Shown here: one piece after another, positions 38,698-47,689 of the stretch
How positions within the stretch are numbered: the stretch's first letter is position 1
Layout of the letters: the number at the start of each line of letters is the position of its first letter
Made by a program: the position numbers and the translations under genes
From: Deltaproteobacteria bacterium
GTDB lineage: Bacteria > Desulfobacterota > Desulfuromonadia > Geobacterales > Pseudopelobacteraceae
Reading direction: 5' to 3'
Length of the DNA: 64,000 bases
Assembly (NCBI GenBank): GCA_016182975.1
Contig: JACPFJ010000003.1
Span: 1 to 64,000, forward strand
The notes under the pieces: generated by a model
Databases searched by the model: none
What the model was told of the DNA's origin: nothing
The model's input: the letters and a program-made list of their open reading frames with translations, nothing else

Positions 38698-40989
38698 ATG
38701 TCCAACATAGATAAGGCCCTTAAGCACCTCAATCGCAAGATCACCGAGCGGGAACATGGCCAGGCCATACCGTTCGACGAATTTCTCAATATCCTGGCTA
38801 CGCGGCCGACAGAGGTCGTGCGCAACATCTTCCAGACCTTCCACGACATGATCCACACCTACGTCGGCGAGGGGGAGGACGAGTATCCCGACGATCCTGA
38901 GTCGATCAATTACGTGAACTACGATTGCCGCAGGCTCTTCATCGAGAACACGGACCGTCCCTTCTTCGCCGACCGGCTCTTCGCCAATCGTCTCATCAAC
39001 CACATCGACGCGATGAAGGGGAGCGCGCGGCAGAACAAGATCTACATCTTCGAGGGCCCCCCTGGCTCCGGCAAGAGCACCTTCCTCAACAACCTGCTGA
39101 TGAAGTTCGAGGAATATGCCAACAGCGAGGCGGGAACCCGCTACGAGGTGGTCTGGAGGCTCGACCGGCGCGTGTTGGCCCGCATCAACGAGACGCAGGT
39201 AAAGGCCTTCATGGACCGTCTCTCGACCCTGCTCGACGAGTATGAGCTGGGTCAGGCCGAGCTTATGGAGATGAAGAACTCCCTGCAGCGGGCCGGCGAC
39301 TTCGTGGAGGTATCATGTCCCTCCCATGACAACCCGCTGCTCCTGATCCCCAAGCGGGACAGGCGCTCCTTTTTCGACGACCTGTTCAAGAACGACGAGT
39401 TCAAATGGAAACTGTTCACCGACAAGGACTACGACTGGGTCTTCCAGGAAAACCCCTGCACGATCTGCAGCTCGCTCTTCGACGCCCTGATTCAGCGCCT
39501 CCCCAACTCCATGGACGTCTACGGCATGATCCATGCCCGTCCGTACCGCTTCAACCGGCGCCTGGGGGAAGGGATCACGGTCTTCAATCCGGGCGACAAG
39601 CCGACCAGGCAGAGCGTCATGACCAACGAACTGCTGCAACGCAAGATCGACATGCTGCTCGGCGACAGCAACGAGGTCAAGTATCTCCATTCCAATTTCG
39701 CCAAGACCAACAACGGCATCTACGCCCTGATGGACGTGAAGTCCCACAATGCCGAGCGGTTGCTGGAACTGCACAACATCATCAGCGAGGGTATCCACAA
39801 GGTCGAGAACGTGGAGGAGAACGTCAAGTCGCTCTTCATCGCCCTGATGAACCCTGAGGACGAAAAGACCATCGAGGGTTTCCAGTCCTTCACCGACCGG
39901 ATCGAATTCATCAACACCCCCTACGTGCTGGACCTGAACACCGAGGTGGAGATCTACCGCAACATATTCGGCAAGCACATCGACGAGAGTTTCCTCCCGC
40001 GCGTATTGCACAACTTTGCCCGCGTGATCATCTCCACCCGCATGAACACCACCTCCGAGGCCCTGCTCGAATGGATCGGCGATCCGACCAAGTACCGGCT
40101 CTACTGCGACGAGAACCTGCTGATCCTCAAGATGGAGATCTTTACCGGCCATATCCCCCCCTGGCTCACCGAGGATGACCGTAAACGCCTCACCGCCAAG
40201 AGGCGTAGACGGATCATCGACGAATCGGAGCTGGAAGGGGTAACCGGATTTTCCGGGAGGGATTCGATCAAGACATTCAGCGACTTCTATTCGGCCTATG
40301 CCAGAAAAGACAAGCTTATCACCATGTCCAATCTGATCACCTTCTTCACCAAGTGGCACAGGGAATTCAGCGCCATGGTGCCGGAAGGCTTCATGGATTC
40401 GGTGGTGAGACACTACGACTACACGGTCCTGCAGGAGGTCAAGGAGTCGCTCTACTACTACAACGAGGAACAGATCGCCAGGGACATCCTCAACTACATG
40501 TTTGCCGTCAACTTCGAGTCGGGCAGGGTGGAGGTCTGTCGCTACACCGGCGACAAGCTGGAGATCAGCGAGGACTTCCTGAGCCTCATCGAGGGGCGGT
40601 TGCTGGGGCCGGCAACCGAGGAGGGGGTGCGCCTTACGTTCCGCCGCGAGACCCAGAAGGAATACGCGGCCAGGACCCTTACCCAGGACATCCTCGTGGA
40701 AGGCAAAAATCCGAGGGAGACTGCACTATACGAATCACTCCACGAACGCTATGTCCATAACCTGAAGGAAAAGGTCCTGGAGCCGTTCCTCGACAACGTC
40801 AATTTCCGCCGCGCCATCAAGGACTACGACACCGAGGCGTTCAAGACCTACGACAAGCGCATCCGCGACGACGTCACCTTCCTGATCAACAACCTCTGCA
40901 CCGGCAAGTACCACTACACCCAGCAGAGCGCCAAGGAGGTCTGCGTCTACGTGATCGACAACGATCTGGCGCGCAAGTTCTCCTCCTGA
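38698..40989 (+). CDS. Second, divergent PrkA-family ATPase/kinase
   Basis: 763 residues, longer than canonical PrkA. A Walker A motif, EGPPGSGKST, lies at about 119-128, preceded by a 110-residue N-terminal segment without similarity to prkA1. The C-terminal region (RIEFINTPYVLDLNTEVEIYRNIF; FARVIISTRMNTTSEALLEWI) retains the PrkA layout of an AAA+ core plus helical kinase-like domain. It may hetero-assemble with prkA1 or act on a distinct substrate with the YeaH/SpoVR pair. Same operon, 13 bp after spoVR. Confidence 0.85.
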   Translation: MSNIDKALKHLNRKITEREHGQAIPFDEFLNILATRPTEVVRNIFQTFHDMIHTYVGEGEDEYPDDPESINYVNYDCRRLFIENTDRPFFADRLFANRLINHIDAMKGSARQNKIYIFEGPPGSGKSTFLNNLLMKFEEYANSEAGTRYEVVWRLDRRVLARINETQVKAFMDRLSTLLDEYELGQAELMEMKNSLQRAGDFVEVSCPSHDNPLLLIPKRDRRSFFDDLFKNDEFKWKLFTDKDYDWVFQENPCTICSSLFDALIQRLPNSMDVYGMIHARPYRFNRRLGEGITVFNPGDKPTRQSVMTNELLQRKIDMLLGDSNEVKYLHSNFAKTNNGIYALMDVKSHNAERLLELHNIISEGIHKVENVEENVKSLFIALMNPEDEKTIEGFQSFTDRIEFINTPYVLDLNTEVEIYRNIFGKHIDESFLPRVLHNFARVIISTRMNTTSEALLEWIGDPTKYRLYCDENLLILKMEIFTGHIPPWLTEDDRKRLTAKRRRRIIDESELEGVTGFSGRDSIKTFSDFYSAYARKDKLITMSNLITFFTKWHREFSAMVPEGFMDSVVRHYDYTVLQEVKESLYYYNEEQIARDILNYMFAVNFESGRVEVCRYTGDKLEISEDFLSLIEGRLLGPATEEGVRLTFRRETQKEYAARTLTQDILVEGKNPRETALYESLHERYVHNLKEKVLEPFLDNVNFRRAIKDYDTEAFKTYDKRIRDDVTFLINNLCTGKYHYTQQSAKEVCVYVIDNDLARKFSS

Positions 40990-41044
40990 GGGGCTGAGAC
41001 CCCCGACGGCTAGACGCCGGTACATTTGAATACGGAGGTTCAGC

Positions 41045-41464
41045 ATGAAGGTCGAGTGGCAGGAGTATCTTTCGGTAGGGGTGGAGGAAATCGATCGCCA
41101 GCACAAGCTCCTTATCGAGAAGTACAACGCCTTCTTTACGGCCTACTCCGAAGGGCGGGCAACCGAAGAGGTGATCCGGCTGTTGGGTTTTCTCGAAGAG
41201 TACGTGATGCTCCACTTCGCCGACGAGGAGAGACTGCAGCAGCGCATCGGTTTTCCTGATTACCAGAAGCACCGCCAGCAGCACCAGGAGTTGGCCCGCA
41301 GGGTGGCCGAACTCAAGGAGCGCCTCGAAAGCCAGGGCACTGATCCGGGCCTGGTCGCATCCACGGGGCTGTTGCTGACCGGCTGGCTTATCGAGCATAT
41401 CTCCGTCATGGATCGCGCCATCGGACGGTTCGTGAGGGAGGTCAAAGATAGAGGAAATCAGTGA
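41045..41464 (+). CDS. Bacteriohemerythrin
   Basis: 139-residue four-helix oxygen-binding protein. All seven diiron ligands are visible: H20 (DRQH), H57 and E61 (MLHFADEE), H76 and H80 (KHRQQH), H118 and D123 (IEHISVMD). Probably stores or senses O2 or protects oxygen-sensitive enzymes in an anaerobe. An AGG-containing ribosome site precedes the ATG. It lies 55 bp after prkA2, possibly on the same message. Confidence 0.95.
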   Translation: MKVEWQEYLSVGVEEIDRQHKLLIEKYNAFFTAYSEGRATEEVIRLLGFLEEYVMLHFADEERLQQRIGFPDYQKHRQQHQELARRVAELKERLESQGTDPGLVASTGLLLTGWLIEHISVMDRAIGRFVREVKDRGNQ

Positions 41465-41635
41465 GGCCTAGGCTTTCTGACGTGTGCAGGCATGGATCAC
41501 AAGGCGTCTGCCAATAACCCCTCAAATGCCAATGCCCCGCCAAACCATGAACCCGGCAGCAGCCAGCTTGCGCCCGGCCACCTGATTGGTCAATTCCCCT
41601 TGCAACGACGATCACGTATTCCAAAGGGAGCGGAT

Positions 41636-43060
41636 ATGGAAGAATGGCTCGAGTTGGCGGAAATGTTCAGAAGAGAGCGGGGTGAGAGGTTTCCCCTCCC
41701 GGTTCCGGTTGGAAGGCTGTCAAACGGTGAACTTCCCGCCCGGCGGGATGAAGGGCAGCGCCTGCTGGGGAGGCGGCTGCTGGAGCTGGCCGATCTCTTC
41801 TCAACGCGTCTCCGGATGGACCGGCGGGAGTTCCTGGCCACCAGTTGCGGACTGGTCACGGCCTTCCTGGCGATCAATTCCATCCACGGCCCTCTGTTTG
41901 CCGTTTCCGCGGCCGAGGCGGCCGATCCCGATCTGGCATTGCAGAGCCGCAACGCCCACTCACGGCAATTCATCTTCGATGTCCAGACCCATTTCGTGAG
42001 CGACCTCTACAAGGGGAGCAGCCTCCTTGGGCTGCGAAGATCGGCCCGCCAGTGGAACCCCGCCCTCAAGGGGGAGAAGACGACCCTCGAGAAGATCCGC
42101 TTCGGCACCTTCATCAAAGAGGTCTTTCTGGAGAGCGACACCACCCTTGCCCTGCTTTCCAGCGCTCCCCATGACCGGGCAGACAAGTGGTTCCTGAACA
42201 ACGACGAGATCTTCCGCGCCCGGAAAGGCTTCAACGAAAAGGCGGGGTCAAAGCGCCTCTTCAGCCATGCCCTTTTTACCCCGGGGATGCCGGGGTGGCT
42301 TGAGGAAATGGATCGGGCCATTTCCGAACTCAGCCCCGACAGCTGGAAGGGGTACACGGTCGGCGCACCCTCGACCATATCGGAATTCCCCTGGCGGCTC
42401 GACGATGAAAAGCTCGTCTATCCCGCCTATGAAAGGATGGTCAAGGCCGGCATCCTCAACGTCTGCATTCACAAGGGGCTGATTCACCCGGCGGTGAAGG
42501 CCGTTCCCGGTTCCACCTGGCGCTACGGCCGGGTAGACGACGTGGGCAAGGCGGCCCGGGACTGGCCGCAGCTGAATTTCATCATCTACCATGCTGGAAT
42601 CGAAACGCTCGGCGAGCCGTCGAAAAAGGCGCTGCGGCTTTTCGAACAGAAGGGGGCGATTCCCTGGGTGAGCGAGCTGGCCGGTATTCCGGAGCGCTAC
42701 GGGGTGAAGAATGTCTATGGCGAGCTCGGCTCGGTCTTCGCGGCCTCCGCACTGGCCAAACCGCGCTACTGCGCCGCCATCCTGGGCACCCTCGTCAAGG
42801 GGCTCGGCGCAGACCATCTGCTCTGGGGGACGGACTCGGTCTGGTACGGTTCGCCGCAATGGCAGATCGAGGCCTTCCGCCGCATCGAGATACCCGAGGA
42901 GATGGGCAGGAAATGGGGATTCGCCCCGTTGGGAGAGGCCGGCGGCCAGGTCAAGAGCGCGATCCTCGGCGGAAACGCCCGACGGCTTTACAACCTGCCG
43001 GCAGCGGCGGAAAGGCCTGCCGACCGGGTCAGTCAGCTGAAGGAACGATACGGGGCCTAG
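41636..43060 (+). CDS. Amidohydrolase-2 family protein with internal Tat-like signal
   Basis: A 474-residue protein from the ATG at 41636, chosen because AAAGGGAG lies at good spacing; the track's longer form adds 48 residues. A 60-residue hydrophilic N-terminus precedes a twin-arginine motif (MDRREFLATSCGLV) with hydrophobic core to about SAAEAA. The rest is a TIM-barrel amidohydrolase: FDVQTHFVSDL (metal-binding histidine), NVCIHKGLIHPA, FIIYHAGIE and LLWGTDSVWYGSPQWQIEAFR with the terminal Asp. Export by Tat would place it in the periplasm. Decarboxylase or lactonase activity is possible; substrate unknown. Confidence 0.78.
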   Translation: MEEWLELAEMFRRERGERFPLPVPVGRLSNGELPARRDEGQRLLGRRLLELADLFSTRLRMDRREFLATSCGLVTAFLAINSIHGPLFAVSAAEAADPDLALQSRNAHSRQFIFDVQTHFVSDLYKGSSLLGLRRSARQWNPALKGEKTTLEKIRFGTFIKEVFLESDTTLALLSSAPHDRADKWFLNNDEIFRARKGFNEKAGSKRLFSHALFTPGMPGWLEEMDRAISELSPDSWKGYTVGAPSTISEFPWRLDDEKLVYPAYERMVKAGILNVCIHKGLIHPAVKAVPGSTWRYGRVDDVGKAARDWPQLNFIIYHAGIETLGEPSKKALRLFEQKGAIPWVSELAGIPERYGVKNVYGELGSVFAASALAKPRYCAAILGTLVKGLGADHLLWGTDSVWYGSPQWQIEAFRRIEIPEEMGRKWGFAPLGEAGGQVKSAILGGNARRLYNLPAAAERPADRVSQLKERYGA

Positions 43061-43124
43061 GAGAAGATCACGGCCTGGAGAGCAACAGCGCGGCAAAGCG
43101 CCTTAAACCTAGATAAAGCAGTTG

Positions 43125-43252
43125 TCCACGAAAAGCACGAAAAACACGAACAAAATCATTAAAATATGTAACATCATGGTGCAACTTGTTTGGAGAATTG
43201 CTGTTCTGCCGTAATGCTTTAATTTTTCGTGATATTTCGTGTCTTTCGTGGA
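43125..43252. repeat. 128-bp palindromic element, copy B (TCCACGAA...TTCGTGGA)
   Basis: The left arm reads TCCACGAAAAGCACGAAAAA then CACGAACAAA; the right arm TTTTTCGTGATATTTCGTGT then CTTTCGTGGA. Ends and length match copies A and C but the centre differs. It lies between the amidohydrolase and methyltransferase genes. Confidence 0.9.
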
Positions 43253-43471
43253 CCCAAAAGCCGTTTTCAAGTTAAAAGCAGGATTGTTCCCGACAATCTG
43301 TGCTAAGGTGCCGTTCGAGAAACGACCCAGTACCGCCGGGTCAAGGGCACCCATCCGGCAACGGCAGGTGCGGAAGGTTTACGGCGCCCGGGAATCCCGA
43401 GCCCTGCCAAGTCCTGAAAGGCAACCATAGAAACCGGCGCCATCACCCCCTGACAAGGACCCGTTGACCCC

Positions 43472-44128
43472 ATGGACCGCTCCTCCCGCAACCGGCTTAC
43501 CGAAAGACTCCTCCCCGGATTCAGCGGAGACACCCTCTTCGACGCCATCGCCCGGGCGGTCTGTCGTGCCGGCTGTCTGCCGCGCAAGGAGCTGTACGAG
43601 GCATGGGAGGTCGCCCGCCGGGTGCGCCGCCGCTTCCGAGGGGGGCGGATAGTCGATCTGGCCTGCGGTCACGGACTCCTGGCGCAGATCCTCCTCTTGC
43701 TCGACGACAGCTCCCCAATCGCCCTGGCCGTTGACCGGCAGATCCCCAAGAGCGCCGCAACCCTGGCGGTTGCGTTGAGCGACGCCTGGCCGCGGCTGCG
43801 GGACCGGATCCGCTTTGTAGAGACGGATCTGCGGGAGGTGCAGCTGCATCCGGGTGATCTGATCGTCTCGGCGCATGCCTGTGGTGGCCTGACGGACCTG
43901 GTCCTCGACCGGGCGGTCGCAGCACGGGCCAGGGTCGCGGTCTTGCCCTGCTGCCACGACCTCAAGAATGCCGATCTGGGCGGCCTGGAGGGGTGGCTGG
44001 ATGGTCCGCTGGCAATGGATGCGGTCCGGGTGTCCCGCCTGCGCACCCAGGGGTACCGGGTGTACACCCAGCAGATCCCGGGGGATATCACGCCGAAAAA
44101 CAGGCTGCTGCTGGCCGAGCCGGAATAG
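43472..44128 (+). CDS. SAM-dependent methyltransferase (Methyltransf_32-like)
   Basis: 218 residues. SAM-binding motif I is IVDLACGHGLLAQILLLL, and the family pattern SAHACGGLTDLVLD followed by VLPCCHD recalls the METTL25/Methyltransf_32 type, in which the CC-H pair is conserved. Cytoplasmic. The acceptor is unknown. Weak ribosome site; it follows the repeat by 220 bp and stands alone. Confidence 0.72.
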   Translation: MDRSSRNRLTERLLPGFSGDTLFDAIARAVCRAGCLPRKELYEAWEVARRVRRRFRGGRIVDLACGHGLLAQILLLLDDSSPIALAVDRQIPKSAATLAVALSDAWPRLRDRIRFVETDLREVQLHPGDLIVSAHACGGLTDLVLDRAVAARARVAVLPCCHDLKNADLGGLEGWLDGPLAMDAVRVSRLRTQGYRVYTQQIPGDITPKNRLLLAEPE

Positions 44129-44296
44129 CAAGTAGTCGCTCTCCACTTCTGCACATCACAGTCAGATCAATAAAATTGCCCTAATAAAGCCTCTCACGAC
44201 TAATTCTGACACATGCCTATGGTAAACTGTAACTAACCAATTATCGCCAATCATCCCCGGTAACGGCCATTGAGCAATTCCCAAACCAGGCAATTT

Positions 44297-44746
44297 ATGA
44301 CAGCAATCATATTTATCGGCATACCGGCCGCCGGAAAGAGCACCTTTTACCGGCAGCGCTTCTTCGATACCCATATCCGCATCAATCTGGACATGCTGAA
44401 GAGCCGCCACCGCGAAAAGCTGCTGCTGCACGCCTGTATTGCCGCGAAACAGCCATTCGTCATCGACAACACCAATGCCTCGGCAGCCGAACGGAAGCGA
44501 TTCATCACGCCGGCCAGGGAGGCGGGTTTCCGGGTCATTGGCTACTACTTCAGTTCCAGGGTAGAGGAGGCGCTGGAGCGCAACCGGCAGCGGCAGGGCA
44601 AGGCGCGGATAGCGGACAAGGGCGTCCTGGGGGCGGCCGGACGGCTGGAGTTGCCCTCCCTGGCCGAAGGCTTCGATGAACTGTGGTATGTCCGTATGGA
44701 CGGCATGGGCGGGTTTTGCGTGGAGGAGTGGACAGATGAGATTTGA
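44297..44746 (+). CDS. P-loop (AAA_33) kinase-like protein, intact copy
   Basis: 149 residues from the ATG at 44297; the track start is a TTG 27 bp upstream. Walker A is GIPAAGKST at residues 8-16. The fold and size match the polynucleotide-kinase/zeta-toxin-like AAA_33 group (FVIDNTNASAAERKRFI, GYYFSSRVEEALERNRQR). The product may phosphorylate RNA 5' ends or a small molecule. Its 3' end overlaps the next gene by 11 bp. A broken near-copy lies at 47.3 kb upstream of a Thg1-like gene. Confidence 0.75.
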   Translation: MTAIIFIGIPAAGKSTFYRQRFFDTHIRINLDMLKSRHREKLLLHACIAAKQPFVIDNTNASAAERKRFITPAREAGFRVIGYYFSSRVEEALERNRQRQGKARIADKGVLGAAGRLELPSLAEGFDELWYVRMDGMGGFCVEEWTDEI

Positions 44747-45506
44747 CAGCCCGATACTGGATCACCCTACGCTCTCCGGCCGCTACTTCTACCCCTGGCC
44801 GAATCGTTTCGATGACCCGTTCTTCGTGGAGGGAGACGGCTTCCGGCTGGGGTGCAGATACAACAGGATCGACGAGCAGGCGCCGACCATCATCCACTTC
44901 CACGGCAACGGCGAGAGCGTGGCCGATTACCTGGGGGAGTTCGAGGAGCGGATCGCCGGCCTGGGCGCCAACCTGCTGCTGGCCGAGTACCGCGGCTACG
45001 GCATGTCCAGCGGCGCGCCGGCCCTGGCAGCCATGCTGGATGACGTGCGGCTGATCGTCGCGGCCAGCGGCGCGGCACTCGAGCGGATCGTCTTCTTCGG
45101 CCGTTCCCTCGGATCGCTCTACGCCCTCCATGGCGCCGCCCTCTATCCGGAAGCGGCGGGGGTGATCGTGGAAAGCGGCCTGGCCGATCCCCTGGAGCGG
45201 ATAGTGGTACGCATCGAGCCGCGTGAAGTCGGCGCCACCATGGAACAGCTCCGGGAAGCGGTTGCTACGCACCTCAACCAGCGGGTGAAGATGGCGGCCT
45301 TCAAGGGGCGCTGCCTGATCATGCACACCCGCAACGACGACCTGGTCTTGGTCAGCCATGCCGAGCGTCTCCACGGCTGGGCCAATGGCCCCAAGGAGCT
45401 TTTGATCTTCGAGCGGGGGGACCACAACACCATCCTGGCGGTAAACGAGGCGGCGTATTTCGCCGCGGTGGGGAATTTCCTGCGCGCCCTCACGGCCGCA
45501 GAATAA
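44736..45506 (+). CDS. Alpha/beta hydrolase
   Basis: 256 residues from ATGAGATTTGAC at 44736. The oxyanion block IIHFHGNGES, the nucleophile elbow FFGRSLGS and the catalytic histidine in RGDHNTIL are present. No signal peptide, so cytoplasmic. Translationally coupled to the P-loop kinase upstream. Its first four codons (MRFD) are identical to those of the Thg1-like gene after the second kinase copy, a mark of the duplication junction. Confidence 0.8.
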   Translation: MRFDSPILDHPTLSGRYFYPWPNRFDDPFFVEGDGFRLGCRYNRIDEQAPTIIHFHGNGESVADYLGEFEERIAGLGANLLLAEYRGYGMSSGAPALAAMLDDVRLIVAASGAALERIVFFGRSLGSLYALHGAALYPEAAGVIVESGLADPLERIVVRIEPREVGATMEQLREAVATHLNQRVKMAAFKGRCLIMHTRNDDLVLVSHAERLHGWANGPKELLIFERGDHNTILAVNEAAYFAAVGNFLRALTAAE

Positions 45507-45541
45507 CCGGAGGCGGCTGTTACCTCCGAAACGAGGCATGC

Positions 45542-45919
45542 ATGGCAAAGGGATACCAGGCAAACAGGGAACGGCTTGAGGAGATAGCCGCCTTCGGCAA
45601 GGCCGTCGGCAAGCGGGCCGGCTTCAAATGCGAGTGGTGCGAGGGGAAAGAGGAGCTGCGACCCTGGGATTACCGGCCCGACAGCGAGCCGGGCATGGAC
45701 ACCCTGGCCCTCCTCTGCGGCCGCTGCCGGGAGCTGGCCGACGGGAGGAAGGCCGATCCGAACGAGCTGCGCTCCATCCGCAACGCCCTCTGGAGCGACG
45801 TCCCCGCCGTTGCCGAAGGCGCTGCAATAGTGATGGCGCAGTGCAGGGAAGCATGGGCCAGGGAGGCGATCGAGGAGAGCCTGATTGACGACGGGCTCAA
45901 GGCCGAACTTCTCAAATGA
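45542..45919 (+). CDS. PhnA-like zinc-ribbon protein
   Basis: 125 residues. MAKGYQANRERLEEIAAFGKAVGKRAGFKCEWC and the later LLCGRCREL supply two C-x-x-C pairs, the zinc ribbon of PhnA N-terminal relatives. Those were first linked to phosphonate loci by position only; the function is unknown. It lies 36 bp after the hydrolase gene and 14 bp before the SRAP gene, so these are likely co-transcribed. Confidence 0.65.
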   Translation: MAKGYQANRERLEEIAAFGKAVGKRAGFKCEWCEGKEELRPWDYRPDSEPGMDTLALLCGRCRELADGRKADPNELRSIRNALWSDVPAVAEGAAIVMAQCREAWAREAIEESLIDDGLKAELLK

Positions 45920-45932
45920 TGGGCGGGTGGCT

Positions 45933-46595
45933 ATGTGCAGCAGATTCGTAACCAACATCCCGCCTGAAGTGCTGGCCGCCATCTTCGGCCTGCGGGAGGT
46001 CCCGCAGCTTGAAGCGCGCTTCAATGTGGCCCCGACCCAGCAGGTGGCCGTTGTCCGCAGCGAGGGCGACCACAACCGCCTCGACCTTCTGAAGTGGGGA
46101 TTCGTGCCGGGGTGGTCCAAAGACCTGAGCTTCGGCAGTCATCTGATCAACGCCCGCTCCGAGACCGTGGCCGAAAAGCCGGCCTTCCGCCACGCCATCA
46201 AGTATCGCCGCTGCATCGTCCCCACCTCCGGCTTCTACGAGTGGTCTCACAGCGGCGACAAGAAACAGCCCTATTACATCCAATTGGCGGACCATTCCCC
46301 CATGTGCCTTGCCGGTGTCTGGGAGGCATGGAAAGCGCCGGACAACAGCGTGCTTGAGTCTTTCGCCATCCTGACCACCGCCGCCAACAGCCTTGTGGAG
46401 CCGCTCCACGACCGCATGCCGGTGATCCTCCACCCCGACGACTACAGCCTCTGGCTGAACCACAACATGCACGACCCGCAACAACTGCAACCACTCTTCC
46501 GCCCGTTCCCGGTCGCGGAGATGATTGCCCACCAAGTGCCCGACCTGGTAAACAATCCCCGCTTCGACTCCCCGGCCTGCATCAGGCAGGTGTGA
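45933..46595 (+). CDS. SRAP-domain abasic-site shielding protein (HMCES/YedK family)
   Basis: 220 residues. The start at 45933 makes Cys the second residue (MCSRFVTN), as needed for the thiazolidine crosslink to abasic sites in single-stranded DNA. The other SRAP motifs are RFNVAPTQQV, WGFVPGW, INARSETVAEKPAF and RCIVPTSGFYEW. Track residues before Met17 are not part of the protein. It acts in replication-coupled repair and fits the nearby repair-like genes. Confidence 0.93.
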   Translation: MCSRFVTNIPPEVLAAIFGLREVPQLEARFNVAPTQQVAVVRSEGDHNRLDLLKWGFVPGWSKDLSFGSHLINARSETVAEKPAFRHAIKYRRCIVPTSGFYEWSHSGDKKQPYYIQLADHSPMCLAGVWEAWKAPDNSVLESFAILTTAANSLVEPLHDRMPVILHPDDYSLWLNHNMHDPQQLQPLFRPFPVAEMIAHQVPDLVNNPRFDSPACIRQV

Positions 46596-46701
46596 CCATG
46601 CCCACTTCCGGGTCAGTATTGCCGGCCGGGCCGCCGCAATTGTCTTTTTTACCGTAATGTGGGAAAATTAATCGTAAAGAGGGAAGAAGGAGGTGCTCCA
46701 T

Positions 46702-46887
46702 ATGGCGGTTATGATCGATGAAAAAGAAGAGAATAAAATCGAGCAATTGGCCTTGGAAGCCGAAATGCTGTTAGAGGAAGATGATGAGAGGAAGGATCTA
46801 AAGGAAAAACGGGGGGTCATAAAACAGACTTTGTATGATGGTTCGCATAAGCTGAAACACATAATTCCAAAAGGAAAACACCTTTAA
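46702..46887 (+). CDS. Small uncharacterised acidic/basic protein
   Basis: 61 residues (MAVMIDEKEENKIEQLALEAEMLLEEDDERKDL...KGKHL) with AAGGAGG at ideal spacing before the ATG at 46702. Acidic N-terminal helix, basic C-terminus. Followed 42 bp later by a good terminator, so it forms a transcription unit of its own. Not recognised. Confidence 0.55.
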   Translation: MAVMIDEKEENKIEQLALEAEMLLEEDDERKDLKEKRGVIKQTLYDGSHKLKHIIPKGKHL

Positions 46888-46929
46888 CAACTGGATATAT
46901 TCACGAGATTCACAGATCTTACACTAGAT

Positions 46930-46959
46930 AGCCGCTCCCGGCGATGGGAACGGCTTTTT
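46930..46959 (+). terminator. Terminator of the small-protein gene
   Basis: AGCCG and CGGCT form the base of a hairpin strengthened by TCCC/GGGA, followed by five T. Confidence 0.75.
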
Positions 46960-46995
46960 ACAACTAGGTGGAGGCAATCGGAATCCACCTCCCCG

Positions 46996-47214
46996 CTATT
47001 CGACTTCAAATGCCTCCTGTATGGATTTCGTCGCAGCCTTTGAGGCTGCCCGCAATTCGTGACAGCTGTTGCGATTCACCGCCGAATCCAGACAGCTCTT
47101 GACGTTGGCTGACAGCTGCGACCCCTCCACGACGAGGTCAACCCCGCTCCCTTTGGAGATATGCAGCGATCCCGAATAATCGACCTTGAAGCCATCCTTG
47201 TATTCACATCTCAT
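46996..47214 (-). CDS. Small uncharacterised protein
   Basis: 72 residues (MRCEYKDGFKVDYSGSLHISKGSGVDLVVEG...) on the minus strand, with AGAGGTG upstream of the ATG. A beta-rich first half is followed by a helical C-terminus with two cysteines (SCLDSAVNRNSCHE). No homologue recognised. A hairpin of AGGTGGA/TCCACCT lies just after its stop. Confidence 0.5.
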   Translation of the reverse strand: MRCEYKDGFKVDYSGSLHISKGSGVDLVVEGSQLSANVKSCLDSAVNRNSCHELRAASKAATKSIQEAFEVE

Positions 47215-47318
47215 CTCTTATCACCTCTTTTCTCCTAAAATTATAACGCAGGGGGCGTTGAAAAGCCATATCACCAAGGCGACCGGGCAAGCGGGGGCGA
47301 GACCCGTGGGATATTGAC

Positions 47319-47689
47319 ATGGATACGATCATCTTCATCGGCATACCCGCCACCGGGAGAGGCTCCTCGTCGAAGCCTGCCTTGCAGCCCGGCAACCCTT
47401 CGTGGTGGACAACACCAACGCCAGCCGGAAGGAGCGGGCCCGCCTCATCCTGCCGGCACGGGCGGCCGGATTCAGGGTGATAGGCTACTACTTCAGCTCC
47501 AGGGTGCAGGAGGCGCAGGAGCGCAACCGGCAGCGGCAGGGCAGGGCGCGGATACCCGACGGAGGGGTTCTGGGGGCGGCCGGGCGGCTGGAGTTGCCGG
47601 CCCTGGCCGAAGACTTCGTTGAACTGTGGTATGTCCGTATGGACGGCATGGGCGGGTTTAGCGTGGAGGAGTGGAAAGATGAGATTTGA
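47319..47689 (+). pseudogene. Broken second copy of the P-loop kinase
   Basis: The ATG at 47319 opens MDTIIFIGIPATG, matching the start of the intact copy, then frame is lost. The correct frame resumes as ERLLVEACLAARQPFVVDNTNASRKER and runs to EEWKDEI. The region equivalent to KSTFYRQRFFDTHIRINLDMLKSRHR, including the Walker A lysine and threonine, is deleted (about 80 nt). The remaining DNA is close to the intact copy at the nucleotide level, so duplication and loss are recent. The track's 47402 ORF is only the tail. Confidence 0.85.

Noticed and set aside
46967-46985. Attachment-site-like match to the tmRNA 3' end
   Set aside because: Only 15 of 19 bases agree and the segment is explained by a local hairpin; kept only as a remark in the island finding.
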